A DNA stretch of 64,000 nt from DASQPR01 sp963797605 (GTDB taxonomy: Bacteria; Actinomycetota; Actinomycetes; Mycobacteriales; Micromonosporaceae). The stretch spans positions 992,001 through 1,056,000 of the forward strand of contig CAWCPX010000005.1 in the NCBI GenBank assembly GCA_963797605.1. Direction: 5' to 3'. The stretch's first letter is position 1. The number at the start of each line of letters is the position of its first letter. Position numbers and translations under genes: made by a program. This document shows, one piece after another, positions 1-8,222 of this stretch. The notes under the pieces are model-generated. The model saw nothing but the letters and a program-made list of their open reading frames with translations, did no database searches and had not been told where the DNA came from.

Positions 1-36
1 GACGGCCTCCGCCGCCGTGGCGACAGTCTTGTCCAT
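1..36 (-). CDS. 5' end of a probable 3-oxoacid CoA-transferase subunit A (partial)
   Basis: Only the first 12 codons lie in the window; the gene runs off the left edge. Read on the minus strand from the ATG at 36, the peptide is MDKTVATAAEAV, which resembles the usual N-terminus of the alpha subunit of succinyl-CoA:3-ketoacid CoA-transferases (MDK-V-AEAV). A GAGGAG-type ribosome site lies about ten bases upstream. The enzyme would move CoA between succinyl-CoA and acetoacetate or a similar 3-oxoacid. The assignment rests on a dozen residues, so it is tentative. Confidence 0.45.
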   Translation of the reverse strand, partial: MDKTVATAAEAV

Positions 37-255
37 GGTTGCTCGCGCTCCTCACGTCGTCGTGACTCGTCAGGTCACGGTACATGCGCACGTGGGACGG
101 TCACATGGGCCCGGCCGACACGGCTGGCCGACCAGTGATGTGGCGCACGGTCGACACGATAACCGTTCGACGGAGCCCTATAGATCCGTTCACCCGGTAA
201 GTTCCCGGTCGGTTATGAAACGTCCTCGATTATCCATCCCTGCGGGAGGCACCCC

Positions 256-909
256 ATGCGCCACCTTGGCTCGATCGTGCTGGCGATCGTTCTCACTCCA
301 CTGATATACGTGCTAGCCGGCGTTGGCGAGGTCAAGTTCGCCACGAACGGTATGAAGACCGCGGCCGGTCAGGGCACCGACTGGAACGCCGTCGGCATCG
401 GCGTCGCCGCCATCGTCATCGCGGGCGGCCTGTTCGCGTGGCTGGTCATGGCGCGCTTCTCCCCCCTCGGCCCGTTCATCGCCGCGCTGGCACTGGTCGG
501 CATCACGGTGTGGGCCGTGTGGAAGCAGGCGAACCTCTTCAAGCTGCTCGGGCACTCGGTGTTCGGCATCCAGGGCGCGGCCGAGGCGCCGTTGTCCGGC
601 CTGGCTCTGCTGCTCGCGGTGCCGCTGGTCATCACGATCGTCAGCCCCCGCCGCTGGCGCGGTAAGGAGAAGGTCGCCGAGACCTACGAGTCGCCGGTGC
701 CCGGAAGCGCGGCACCGACCTACGGCGACGCCGATTTCGGCCAGCCGACCTACCCCGTGCCGTCGTCGGCCGCGCCGACCTACGTGCCGACGCCGCACGC
801 GAGCGCGCCGACCCAGCTGACGCCGGAGACGGCCGCCGATTCGCAGACTGTCGTCGAACTGCCCGCGGACGAGCCGACTCAGGTCGACGAGCCCTCGAAA
901 GACGAGTAA
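256..909 (+). CDS. Four-helix membrane protein with Pro/Thr-rich cytoplasmic tail
   Basis: A 217-residue protein starting at an ATG preceded by GGGAGG. Hydrophobic segments at about residues 5-24, 48-66, 72-90 and 112-132 suggest four membrane helices. The last ~85 residues are hydrophilic and rich in Pro, Thr and Ala, with the motif APTY recurring several times, and end in an acidic stretch. No enzyme motif is visible and I do not recognise the family; a structural or accessory membrane protein is all that can be inferred. It converges on the S53 peptidase gene, with a strong palindrome between them. Confidence 0.75.
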   Translation: MRHLGSIVLAIVLTPLIYVLAGVGEVKFATNGMKTAAGQGTDWNAVGIGVAAIVIAGGLFAWLVMARFSPLGPFIAALALVGITVWAVWKQANLFKLLGHSVFGIQGAAEAPLSGLALLLAVPLVITIVSPRRWRGKEKVAETYESPVPGSAAPTYGDADFGQPTYPVPSSAAPTYVPTPHASAPTQLTPETAADSQTVVELPADEPTQVDEPSKDE

Positions 910-916
910 CACAAAA

Positions 917-954
917 CCTTGCGGCCACCGGTACGCGTACCGGTGGCCGCAGGG
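917..954. terminator. Bidirectional terminator: perfect 30-bp palindrome
   Basis: Bases 921-950 form a perfect palindrome with 15-base arms (left arm GCGGCCACCGGTACG), extended by a further four mostly paired bases on each side. It lies in the 58-bp gap between two convergent genes, as expected for a shared intrinsic terminator; there is no long T run, as is common in high-GC actinobacteria. Confidence 0.75.
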
Positions 955-967
955 CAATGCTGGACGG

Positions 968-2164
968 TTAGAACGCGCCGACACCGTTCGGGGTGCCGAG
1001 GCCGGTCGGACCGTCCCAACCGACGCGCGCGTGGCAGAGCTGCGTCGGGCTGCAGCTGCCGTTGGAGCCCGTCGTCACGTCGTTCAGCGTGGACGCCGAG
1101 TCGTGCGTGTACGGGTAGTTGTTGTCGATGCTCGCGCCGTTGCCGGCCAGCGCGTACACAGCCGCGATGATCGGCGAGGAGACGCTGGTGCCGCCGAAGA
1201 CGAGCCAGCCGACGTAACCCTGGTAGCTGAAGCTGTCGTAGACCGCGACACCGGTGGCCGGGTCGGCGACCGCGGAGACGTCGGCGACCGCGCGCTTCGA
1301 GCAGCCGGTGCCGTACGACGCCTGGCCGGTCAGGGCCGTGTTCTTCGTCGAGCAGCCGCTGCCCGCGTCGGACCAGGCCGTCTCGGACCAGCCGCGAGCG
1401 TTGCTCGCGTGGCTGAGCGACGTGCCACCGACCGCCGTGACGTAATGCGACGACGCCGGGAACTCCACGCCGTACGCGCCGTCACCGGAACTAGCCGTGA
1501 TGCGCACGCCGGCGTGGTTGTAGTACGGCGCCGAAGCGTCCGTCACGTCGCCGCCGCCGTAGCTGTTGCTGATCTCGGTGGCTCCGAGCGTCGCCGCCTC
1601 GTTGACCGCCTTGCCGAGGTTGGCCGTCGTCGGGCTGGTGGCCTCGACGAGCAGGATGTGGCACTTCGGGCAGACCGCCGAGACCATGTCGAGGTCGAGC
1701 GAGATCTCCTCGGCCCAGCCGCCGTCCTTCTTCGGGTACGTCGTCGTGCCGGTCTGGCTCACCTTGCGGAAGCAGCCGTTCGCCGTGGTGCACGCCGGCA
1801 GGCCGAACTGTGCGCGGTAGACGCCCAGGTCGGCTTCCGCGGACGGGTCGTCGTACGCGTCGACGATCGCGACCGTCTGTCCGCTGCCGGCGGTTGACGA
1901 CGGCAGCTTGTACGCCGACACCAGGTCGGCCGGGAAGTAGCCGGACGGCGTGGCGGCGTCCGGGGTGACGGCGTTGGCCTGCACGGCCGCACCGGTCACG
2001 ATGACCGCGTCGCAGTGAGCGAACGCCTTGTTGGTCGACGAGGCACAACCGGCGGGGTGCACCCGCAATGGCGTCGCGGCCTGGGCCGTTGTGGAAAACG
2101 CGACTCCGGCCATCACGGTGGTAACCGCGACGGCGAGAGCGGCGATGCGTCCGGGAGAGCGCAT
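968..2164 (-). CDS. Secreted S53 (sedolisin-like) serine peptidase
   Basis: A 398-residue protein with an N-terminal Sec signal (to about residue 29). Sedolisin hallmarks are visible: Glu and Asp four residues apart in AEEISLDLD, the oxyanion-hole Asp in SSGDGAYG, the nucleophile Ser in GGTSVSSP, and a C-terminal DVTTG...GPTGLGTPNG segment like the family's calcium-site region. Only ~80 residues precede the catalytic domain, so the long activation prodomain of classic sedolisins is absent or very reduced. Family members are exported, acid-active endopeptidases. It lies 87 bp downstream of a G1/A4-type peptidase in the same direction; the two may be co-expressed for extracellular protein breakdown. 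Confidence 0.85.
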   Translation of the reverse strand: MRSPGRIAALAVAVTTVMAGVAFSTTAQAATPLRVHPAGCASSTNKAFAHCDAVIVTGAAVQANAVTPDAATPSGYFPADLVSAYKLPSSTAGSGQTVAIVDAYDDPSAEADLGVYRAQFGLPACTTANGCFRKVSQTGTTTYPKKDGGWAEEISLDLDMVSAVCPKCHILLVEATSPTTANLGKAVNEAATLGATEISNSYGGGDVTDASAPYYNHAGVRITASSGDGAYGVEFPASSHYVTAVGGTSLSHASNARGWSETAWSDAGSGCSTKNTALTGQASYGTGCSKRAVADVSAVADPATGVAVYDSFSYQGYVGWLVFGGTSVSSPIIAAVYALAGNGASIDNNYPYTHDSASTLNDVTTGSNGSCSPTQLCHARVGWDGPTGLGTPNGVGAF

Positions 2165-2251
2165 CGATCCTCCTCATAGGACTGGGGGTTAAGGATTTCC
2201 GAGATGAGATGGTTTCGGGCGGGCCACCGGAAGCGGCCCGCCCGCGGATCG

Positions 2252-2983
2252 CTACTCGTGCTGGAAGGCGATCGAGAACGCCGTGCCGCCGCTCAACGCG
2301 CTCGTGTGGGCCTCGTACGTGCTGCCGGTGCTCGGGTCCATCGCGACCGGACTGAACGACCCGAGGCTCGCGCCGTTGACCGTGCAGCCGCTGAAGCTGA
2401 CGGTGCCGAAGTTCGGGTAGTGCGCCGTCGGCGACTCGATGATGACCTCGGCCGACAGGCGGCGCGCGCTGCGCAGCGTCTTGCCGATGGAGAAGGTCCA
2501 ACCGCGGGTGTTGTTCTTCAGCACCAGCGTGAACGTGCTGCCGGAGTAGGTGACGGACGCCGTGATCGAGTCACCGGCGCGCACCGGGTAGGTCGACGTG
2601 CTCGGGTAGACCGGATTCGCCGGGTACATCTCGTACCACATCGAATCGACCGGGGAGCCGCTCGAGCAGTCCGTCTGCACACCCGTCTGCTCGACCGTCG
2701 ACGAGCCGTAACCGTCGAGGCCGACCCACGGCGCGTAGAGGTCGCTCGTGGAGTGACACGTCGCGGCCGGCTCGGTCCACGTGGCCTTTACCGATGTGAA
2801 GCCGGAACCGGTAGCGGCGTAACCGCCCCAGTTGTAGCCGTTGATGTTGAACCCTTTCGCGTGCGACATCTTCGCGTGCGATGGGGCGAACGTCACGACG
2901 GTGCCGGCGGCAGCCGACGCGGGGGCGGCCAACGCTGCCGCGGTCGCCGCGGCAGCGATGAATGAAGCCAGGATCTTACGCAC
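2252..2983 (-). CDS. Secreted G1/A4-family (eqolisin-like) glutamic peptidase
   Basis: A 243-residue protein with a clear signal peptide cleaved near residue 25 (ASA-AAG). The body matches the peptidase A4/G1 beta-sandwich family: N-WGGYAATG near residue 50, the catalytic Gln in VEQTGVQT near residue 99, a W-YEMYP segment, and a conserved Glu in AEVIIESP near residues 179-183. Such enzymes use a Gln-Glu dyad, are secreted and act at acid pH. The paired S53 gene downstream shares that chemistry. Function is well supported at family level; substrate is unknown. Confidence 0.85.
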   Translation of the reverse strand: MRKILASFIAAAATAAALAAPASAAAGTVVTFAPSHAKMSHAKGFNINGYNWGGYAATGSGFTSVKATWTEPAATCHSTSDLYAPWVGLDGYGSSTVEQTGVQTDCSSGSPVDSMWYEMYPANPVYPSTSTYPVRAGDSITASVTYSGSTFTLVLKNNTRGWTFSIGKTLRSARRLSAEVIIESPTAHYPNFGTVSFSGCTVNGASLGSFSPVAMDPSTGSTYEAHTSALSGGTAFSIAFQHE

Positions 2984-3462
2984 TTCGATCTCCTTCGGCG
3001 CATACGCCTCGATCGATGGGATGGGGGTGCGGACAGACTGCGACGCGAAGTCATTTCGGTCAACGGCTTGATTTCGGGCGCCGATCGATATATAAACCTG
3101 TCTCTGTCATCCGCCGTACGTACTGTCCACATCCGACGGACGGCTAGGCTTCGCTACCGAGTCGGAAGAGGTTCAACGAGTTCAGACGGTGTTTGCCAGA
3201 CGAACGGATCGGGGTTGGACACATGATCGTGACGCGCGCGAAACGACGAGACGAGGGTCCGGCAGGTTTACGCCGTTCGTCGTAGGGCCCTGGTAAGGGT
3301 TAATTCAAGGGTCTGATTGGCGTAGATCAGCTCGCCCGGCGCACCTCAGGCCCACAGTCGAGCGGAAGGCTTGCGGGTCTAACCGTTGCCTCTCTCCGTT
3401 TCCACTGGTGCGTGGCGTTTAGGATGAGATCACCCCGGTTTGGACGGCACCGAGGAGGGATC
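2984..3462. other. Intergenic region between divergent genes
   Basis: 479 bases separate the G1 peptidase gene (minus) from the next gene (plus). The stretch must contain promoters for both directions, and is locally more AT-rich (e.g. around 3085-3110), but I see no repeat, RNA gene or clear operator. Confidence 0.4.
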
Positions 3463-4278
3463 GTGACCGTTCGACGGGTCTTGATGGTTTTCGCGCTGGC
3501 CGCCGCGCTCGTGGCGTATCCCGCCGCTGCCTTCCCCGCGCCGAGCCGCACCGCGGCGGGCGTCGGCGACACGATCACGCTCCACGGGCTCGATGACGGC
3601 GAGACGCTCGCGGTGACGCTCACCAAGGTCGTCGATCCGGCGAGCGCGGCCGATGACGCGTTCGCCCCCGCCGGCGGAAATCGGCTCGTCGCGACGCAGT
3701 TCCGGTTGGCCAACGTCGGCTCGGTCGGGTTCACCGACGCGATCGACAACGACGTCCAGGTGATCGACGGGCAAGGCCAGGGCTACCAGAGCACCCTCGA
3801 CGAGGTCTCCGCCGGGCCGAGCTTCCCTGAGGTCCGAATCGCGCCGGGCGACAGCCGCCTCGGGTACGTCGTGTTCGAGGTTCCACAGAGCGCCCATCTC
3901 AGCAAGGTGCAGTTCGTGCCGGACAGCGGGATGGCGTCCGATACCGGCGAATGGCGGCTACCCGCCTCCGAGGCCGGGCACTCGCCGGCGGGCGAGGCAC
4001 CGGAGCAGGTGGTTCGGGCGTACTACGACGCGATCAACGGCGGTGATTACCAACGCGCCTGGGACCTGGGCGGCCGCAATCTCGGTGGCTCCTATCGGGC
4101 CTTCGCCGACGGCTTCGACAGCACGAGCCACGACACCGTGACGATCATCTCGACGCATGGCAGCACGGTGTCGGTGCACCTCGACGCCGAGCAGTCGGAC
4201 GGCTCGCACCGCGAGTTCTCCGGGACCTACACGGTGCACGACGGCATGATCACCAGCGCGCATCTGTCCCGGGACTGA
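3463..4278 (+). CDS. Secreted protein: DUF4352-like domain plus SnoaL/NTF2-like domain
   Basis: I place the start at GTG 3463 because GAGGAGGGATC directly precedes it; this gives 271 residues beginning with a typical signal peptide (VLMVFALAAALVAYPAAA). Residues ~35-155 look like a DUF4352 beta-sandwich: a GETLAVTLTKVVDP strand, a 'G-NRLVATQFRLANVG' core and an IAPG-S--GYVVFEVP segment. Residues ~165-270 (EQVVRAYYDAINGGDYQRAWDL) look like an NTF2/SnoaL fold. Both are non-enzymatic folds in secreted actinobacterial proteins; the role is unknown. Confidence 0.75.
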   Translation: MTVRRVLMVFALAAALVAYPAAAFPAPSRTAAGVGDTITLHGLDDGETLAVTLTKVVDPASAADDAFAPAGGNRLVATQFRLANVGSVGFTDAIDNDVQVIDGQGQGYQSTLDEVSAGPSFPEVRIAPGDSRLGYVVFEVPQSAHLSKVQFVPDSGMASDTGEWRLPASEAGHSPAGEAPEQVVRAYYDAINGGDYQRAWDLGGRNLGGSYRAFADGFDSTSHDTVTIISTHGSTVSVHLDAEQSDGSHREFSGTYTVHDGMITSAHLSRD

Positions 4279-4347
4279 GCCCGCCGTGACCTAGCGTCAC
4301 CTGCTTCATTGCTACTCAGCGTTACGGCGCCTTCGAGACGTGTACCT

Positions 4348-4493
4348 TCGTGTCGCGGGCTCGTTACTGCTTACGCCGGCTCGACACGATGCTGAGCTGC
4401 CGCGACGCATTCGATCATCAGCTCAACGGCTTCACGCCCGCGACGTACGGTGACCGATGCGCCTGCGTTAGCAATAACGAGCCCCCCACACGA
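4348..4493. repeat. 146-bp element bounded by 29-bp imperfect inverted repeats
   Basis: The left arm at 4348-4376 and right arm at 4465-4493 are reverse complements with about four mismatches in 29 bases (shared core GGGCTCGTTA-TGCT-ACGC). They enclose ~88 bases without a coding frame. It fills most of the 307-bp gap between two same-strand genes. It could be a MITE-like non-autonomous element or a long RNA hairpin; I see no clear target-site duplication and no second copy in the window. Confidence 0.5.
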
Positions 4494-4585
4494 CATGTCA
4501 TGGATAACGCCGGTATCACCGTCAGTAGCCCGATTGCCGCCCGAAGACGGCTCGGCGGAACCCCGCCACCGCTAGAGTCGGGGCA

Positions 4586-5788
4586 ATGGACGATGCCCAC
4601 GTGACGCGGCGACGGGTGCTGGTCGGTTTCGGCTCGGCCGCTGTCGCCGCGGGTCTGGCCGGTTGCGGCTCCAGCTCGAAGCCAAAACCGACGCCGAGCG
4701 CGAGCCCGTCCTCCACGTCACGGACGCCGACTCCCACCCCGTCGGCGACGGCCACGAGCGACGCGGCACTGCGCCGGAAAATCGCCAGCCTGCTGATCGT
4801 CGGTTTCCGCGGCACGTCCGTGAATTCGAGCGACTGGATCGTGCGCGCGATCGCCGATCAGGGCCTCGGCGGCGTGATCCTCTTCGACGTCGACCAGCAG
4901 ACGAAGGGCCGCCGCAACATCACCTCGCCGGCGCAGGTCACCGCGCTGATCCGCTCGTTGCGCAGCGCGTCCCCGGGTGGCCTGATCGTGTCCATCGATC
5001 AGGAGGGCGGTCAGGTCGCGCGGCTCAACCCGTCGGACGGCTTCCCGGCCACCCGATCGGAAGCGGACATCGGTGCGGCGCATTCACTGACGGCGACGCG
5101 CACCTGGGCGAACGGCATCGCGACCACGCTCCGGTCGATCGGCGTCACCCTGAACTTCGCGCCAGTCGTCGACCTCAACCTGAACCCGCGCAATCCGGCC
5201 ATCGGCGAACTCGGACGGAGCTTCTCCGCCAACCCCGACGTCGTGGTGGCGAACGCGACAGTAGAGATCGCCGCGCACAAAGCCGCGGGTGTGCGTACCG
5301 TGCTGAAGCACTTTCCGGGTTTTGGCAGTGCCACTGGCAACACGGACTTCGGCGTGGTCGACGTGAGCAAGACGTGGAAGCCGATCGAGTTGGAGCCGTT
5401 CCAGAAGCTGATCGCGTCCGGCGCCGCCCAGTGCGTGCTGGCCGCGCACCTGCTCAACACGCAACTCGATCCGAAGCTGCCGGCCTCACTGTCGCACGCC
5501 GTCGTGACCGGCCTGCTGCGCGGGAAACTCGGCTGGAAAGGCCCGGTGGTCAGCGACGACATGCAGGCGGTCGCGATCACGAGCCGTTACGGGCGCGCCG
5601 AAGCGACGACGCTGGCCCTGGAGGCGGGGCTGGACCTGCTCGTGTACGCGAACCAGGAAACCTATAACCCGGACATCGTCAACCAGACCGTCGACACGGT
5701 CGTCGGGCTGGTGCGCGCGGGCCACCTGACCGAGGCGGACATCGACGCGAAGGTCGCCCGCGTCAACACGTTGCGGCCACCAGCATGA
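4586..5788 (+). CDS. GH3-family lipoprotein, LpqI/NagZ-like beta-N-acetylglucosaminidase
   Basis: A 400-residue protein with an RRR-containing signal (Tat-like) and lipobox LAGC at residues ~24-27, followed by a Ser/Thr/Pro linker. The GH3 TIM barrel follows: IVSIDQEGGQVARL, APVVDLN, KHFPGFG...NTDFG and the nucleophile Asp in VVSDDMQA. Family enzymes remove N-acetylglucosamine from muropeptides or cell-wall sugars outside the membrane. The NagZ signature KHFPGHG-DSH is changed to KHFPGFG-NTD, as also in the paralogue at 34.1-35.4 kb, so substrate or mechanism may differ. Preceded by the 4348-4493 element. Confidence 0.85.
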   Translation: MDDAHVTRRRVLVGFGSAAVAAGLAGCGSSSKPKPTPSASPSSTSRTPTPTPSATATSDAALRRKIASLLIVGFRGTSVNSSDWIVRAIADQGLGGVILFDVDQQTKGRRNITSPAQVTALIRSLRSASPGGLIVSIDQEGGQVARLNPSDGFPATRSEADIGAAHSLTATRTWANGIATTLRSIGVTLNFAPVVDLNLNPRNPAIGELGRSFSANPDVVVANATVEIAAHKAAGVRTVLKHFPGFGSATGNTDFGVVDVSKTWKPIELEPFQKLIASGAAQCVLAAHLLNTQLDPKLPASLSHAVVTGLLRGKLGWKGPVVSDDMQAVAITSRYGRAEATTLALEAGLDLLVYANQETYNPDIVNQTVDTVVGLVRAGHLTEADIDAKVARVNTLRPPA

Positions 5789-5836
5789 GCAGATCCCGAG
5801 GACATCGCCGGTGAGCCTCGAAGACCTTTGCGTTTC

Positions 5837-6634
5837 TCACGATCGGTCAAATCCTCTGACGTACGCCGAAATGAGCGCATGATTCTCGCTCACCATTCCG
5901 GCCATGTCTTCTGACAGTCTCTCGACGAGGCGATCGTCCTTAAAAACCTGCATGACAACGCCGCGGTCAGCGATCGCGACAAGGCGCCCGGCTTCCTGTC
6001 CCATCCGCTGAGCCCCCGCGTACTCCGGAACGAAATCATTCTCCTCTATGAGATTGCCGAAGTTCTCGTAAAGCTCGTCCAGATAGAGGCCTTCGTGATA
6101 TGCGCGCAAGACGGATCGCAGGTCGATAGCGTCGCGCAGGTCGTCATGGCGTCTGTCGCGCCAAGCGAAAGCCTTAAGCAACGACTGCGCAGGCAAGGAT
6201 GCAACGGCCACTTCGGTCGCGAAAGGTAAGAGGACACGAACCGTATCGGCCCACGCCTCTCTAAACCCGAAAACGTCCAATCTGTGATCGTCAGGCCAGA
6301 TAATCATGCGGTTATCAGACTCAATCATCCCGAACGGGATGATATCGACCTCGGTACCCTGCACGTGAAACGTGTGCATGGACTCGGCCGGCTGCATGGC
6401 GCGTGTCAGTTGATCTACCTCGGCCCACGACGAGACGGCGACCGCTACGTCGATATCTGCAGTGGCGCGCTCTGGGGTTGAGCCCACCACCTGTCGGATG
6501 AGCAGGTCGCGAGCGGTCGCACCAACCACCATGAACTCAACACCCGCCAAATCGGCCTGGCGTTTGATCTCCCTGAGCACCCCGGCGACCGGCTCAAGCT
6601 CAGCTTTCGCTGATCCGTCGAAGTACTTCATCAT
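5837..6634 (-). CDS. AbiEii-type nucleotidyltransferase toxin
   Basis: A 265-residue protein (ATG 6634, or 6631) with the DNA-polymerase-beta-like nucleotidyltransferase pattern: VVGATARDLL near residue 37 followed by ATADIDVAV (paired metal-binding Asp residues), and a later LLKAFAWRDRR-DDLRDAIDL motif like that of the AbiEii/COG4914 family. Such toxins modify RNA or protein targets by transferring nucleotides and act in type IV toxin-antitoxin or abortive phage defence. It overlaps the upstream antitoxin gene by 35 bases, so translation is probably coupled. Codon use and GC look lower than in flanking genes, suggesting acquisition. Confidence 0.8.
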   Translation of the reverse strand: MMKYFDGSAKAELEPVAGVLREIKRQADLAGVEFMVVGATARDLLIRQVVGSTPERATADIDVAVAVSSWAEVDQLTRAMQPAESMHTFHVQGTEVDIIPFGMIESDNRMIIWPDDHRLDVFGFREAWADTVRVLLPFATEVAVASLPAQSLLKAFAWRDRRHDDLRDAIDLRSVLRAYHEGLYLDELYENFGNLIEENDFVPEYAGAQRMGQEAGRLVAIADRGVVMQVFKDDRLVERLSEDMAGMVSENHALISAYVRGFDRS

Positions 6635-7673
6635 TCTCTCTCAGATACTCGGCGGCCTCGATCTCACGCGGATCGCCCGACGCAACCAGGTCGGCGTAGA
6701 TCAGGGGGCTCGGCACGGTGGGCGGGTCTTGTTGAAACGGGAACGACCAGAAATGCTCTCGAATCTCTACGTTTCCCTCGCCGGTCGCACGTCGGAACCG
6801 TTGCTGAATGGCGAGCTTGGACGGGACTTCGAATGCGTAGATCATCGCTCTTGCTGGGCGGAGCCTAGAGCCGAGAAGGTGCGCCGCGACTTCAGCACCC
6901 CACTGGCCGCCATTGGCTTGGACTTCTGCCGTCGAGCGTCGCCACCAGCTTGGATCAGGAGCGTCGAACGCTGCGACCTTCAATCGCGGGTACAGGTCAA
7001 GCGCGTATGCACTGACCCACCGTTTGAAGAGGTCTCGTGATCGGTAGAGCCGTCGGGCGCCGTCCCCATCGGAGACGTAGCCCAACTCTTGCAGTTCGGT
7101 AAGCACTCCGTGAACAGTGCCTAACGACGTTCCGCTGGCTTGTGCAATATCTCGATAGGGAGCAGCCACTAGCTTAGGAACACACAACAGAACGAAGACC
7201 ACCCGCAAGCCATTGTTCTTGAAAGAGCGAAGAACCGCACGCGTAGACGTATCGTCGTTCGGTTGAGGGTCATGGCTACGAGTCGGACGGATTGACCGAA
7301 GCCAGACGCGCTCTCCGGTCCCGTCGTCGATTTGCCAGAAGCTCCAGCCATTTCGGTTGTCATTCACCGTCGGGTTATAGTGCCGCACCACCGCTCGGGC
7401 GGCGCCCGTGGGACTTTTAAACGATTGACCCTGCAGTGGTCCGTCTACAATTTCGATGCGTCCCGGGGCGTAGTAGATCGCCCGAGTGCGATACCCCTCG
7501 TACTCCGCGAAGATCGATACTCCGGTGTCCCGAGTTGCCGAGGCATCTCGCCCGGCGGTCGCGGTCGCTAGGACCAACCGACGGACGATCTCACCTTCGC
7601 TGACGTCCGCCATGCGAGCAGCGAGGCCCACCGACCTTTTCGTGTCACTATCGACGTCGATCGTAGGCATCAA
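6600..7673 (-). CDS. AbiEi-type antitoxin fused to N-terminal RAMA/DUF4357-like domain
   Basis: A 357-residue protein. Residues ~130-355 fit the AbiEi_2/COG4861 antitoxin: a winged helix (VVFVLLCVPKLVAAPYRDI then ASGTSLGTVHGVLTELQ) and the family's C-terminal PSPLIYADLVASGDPREIEA segment. Residues ~2-35 look like a short ribbon-helix-helix or sheath segment, and residues ~50-120 match a RAMA/DUF4357-like pattern (GQSFKSPTGAARAVVRHY, then NGWSFWQIDDGTG and LRSIR). RAMA domains occur beside restriction or methylase modules and may read modified DNA. The antitoxin would repress its own promoter and neutralise the toxin downstream. The fusion is in one frame without interruption. Confidence 0.78.
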   Translation of the reverse strand: MMPTIDVDSDTKRSVGLAARMADVSEGEIVRRLVLATATAGRDASATRDTGVSIFAEYEGYRTRAIYYAPGRIEIVDGPLQGQSFKSPTGAARAVVRHYNPTVNDNRNGWSFWQIDDGTGERVWLRSIRPTRSHDPQPNDDTSTRAVLRSFKNNGLRVVFVLLCVPKLVAAPYRDIAQASGTSLGTVHGVLTELQELGYVSDGDGARRLYRSRDLFKRWVSAYALDLYPRLKVAAFDAPDPSWWRRSTAEVQANGGQWGAEVAAHLLGSRLRPARAMIYAFEVPSKLAIQQRFRRATGEGNVEIREHFWSFPFQQDPPTVPSPLIYADLVASGDPREIEAAEYLRENDEVLRRISES

Positions 7674-8085
7674 ACCTCCCGGTTACCCCAGCGAGAGGCT
7701 ACCCACATCCGAAGCGTGAATCAAGTGAACACAGCAGCGCGGGAATGATCATGGGGTATCGAGTCGACGATGTTATCGATCGTGCGGCGCGCGAACCGGT
7801 CCGCGCGCTTACGAGCCAGGACGGACCTTCGAGTCGGCCACCATCGGAGACTCCACTGCCAGGCCCGTCTGCGAGCTGCGCGGACGGCCGCAAGCCATAT
7901 AGATGCAAGCTTGTTCATACTTTCTGAACAAGTCAAAATCCTGAACATGAGTTCGCCGCGCGGTGTTTGACACGGTACCGAGGCTGAGACATATTTCTCG
8001 AGGCGAAGGAGAGAGATCAGCCTTAAACGGCCGCCAAGCTATGACCGGGACAGCTTCCTTACCGAATTTTTCGGACACGGTCGAT
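7674..8085. other. Degenerate intergenic stretch at the island edge
   Basis: About 410 bases upstream of the antitoxin gene. It should hold the antitoxin promoter. All frames are short and none shows a convincing family signature; a decayed HigB-type toxin ahead of the HigA-like relic is possible but I cannot support it. Confidence 0.35.
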
Positions 8086-8211
8086 CGCGCAGAGGTGGCG
8101 GCAGGCGCCGAGAACCTCATGAGCCTCACGCGCGCCCATCGGCTCGCCGAGATGCGCAACCGCCTCGGCCCGTCGCAGGCCGAGGCGTCCGAACGGATGC
8201 ACACGTCGCGC
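8086..8211 (+). pseudogene. Truncated HigA-like XRE helix-turn-helix antitoxin relic
   Basis: In one plus-strand frame the peptide contains LTRAHRLAEMRNRLGPSQA followed by EASERMHTS, closely resembling the first two helices of HigA/XRE antitoxins (HRLAE-R---GLSQ-EVAERM-VS). It stops matching at about 8205, before the recognition helix is complete, and runs straight into the 3' end of the acyl-CoA dehydrogenase gene on the other strand. This looks like a deletion remnant marking the right boundary of the accessory island. Confidence 0.5.
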
Positions 8212-8222
8212 GGGGCAGACCG

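Noticed and set aside
7721..7948. Possible HigB-type toxin gene beside the HigA relic
   Set aside because: Neither strand gives a frame with recognisable RelE/HigB motifs; only faint short matches that need several frameshifts.
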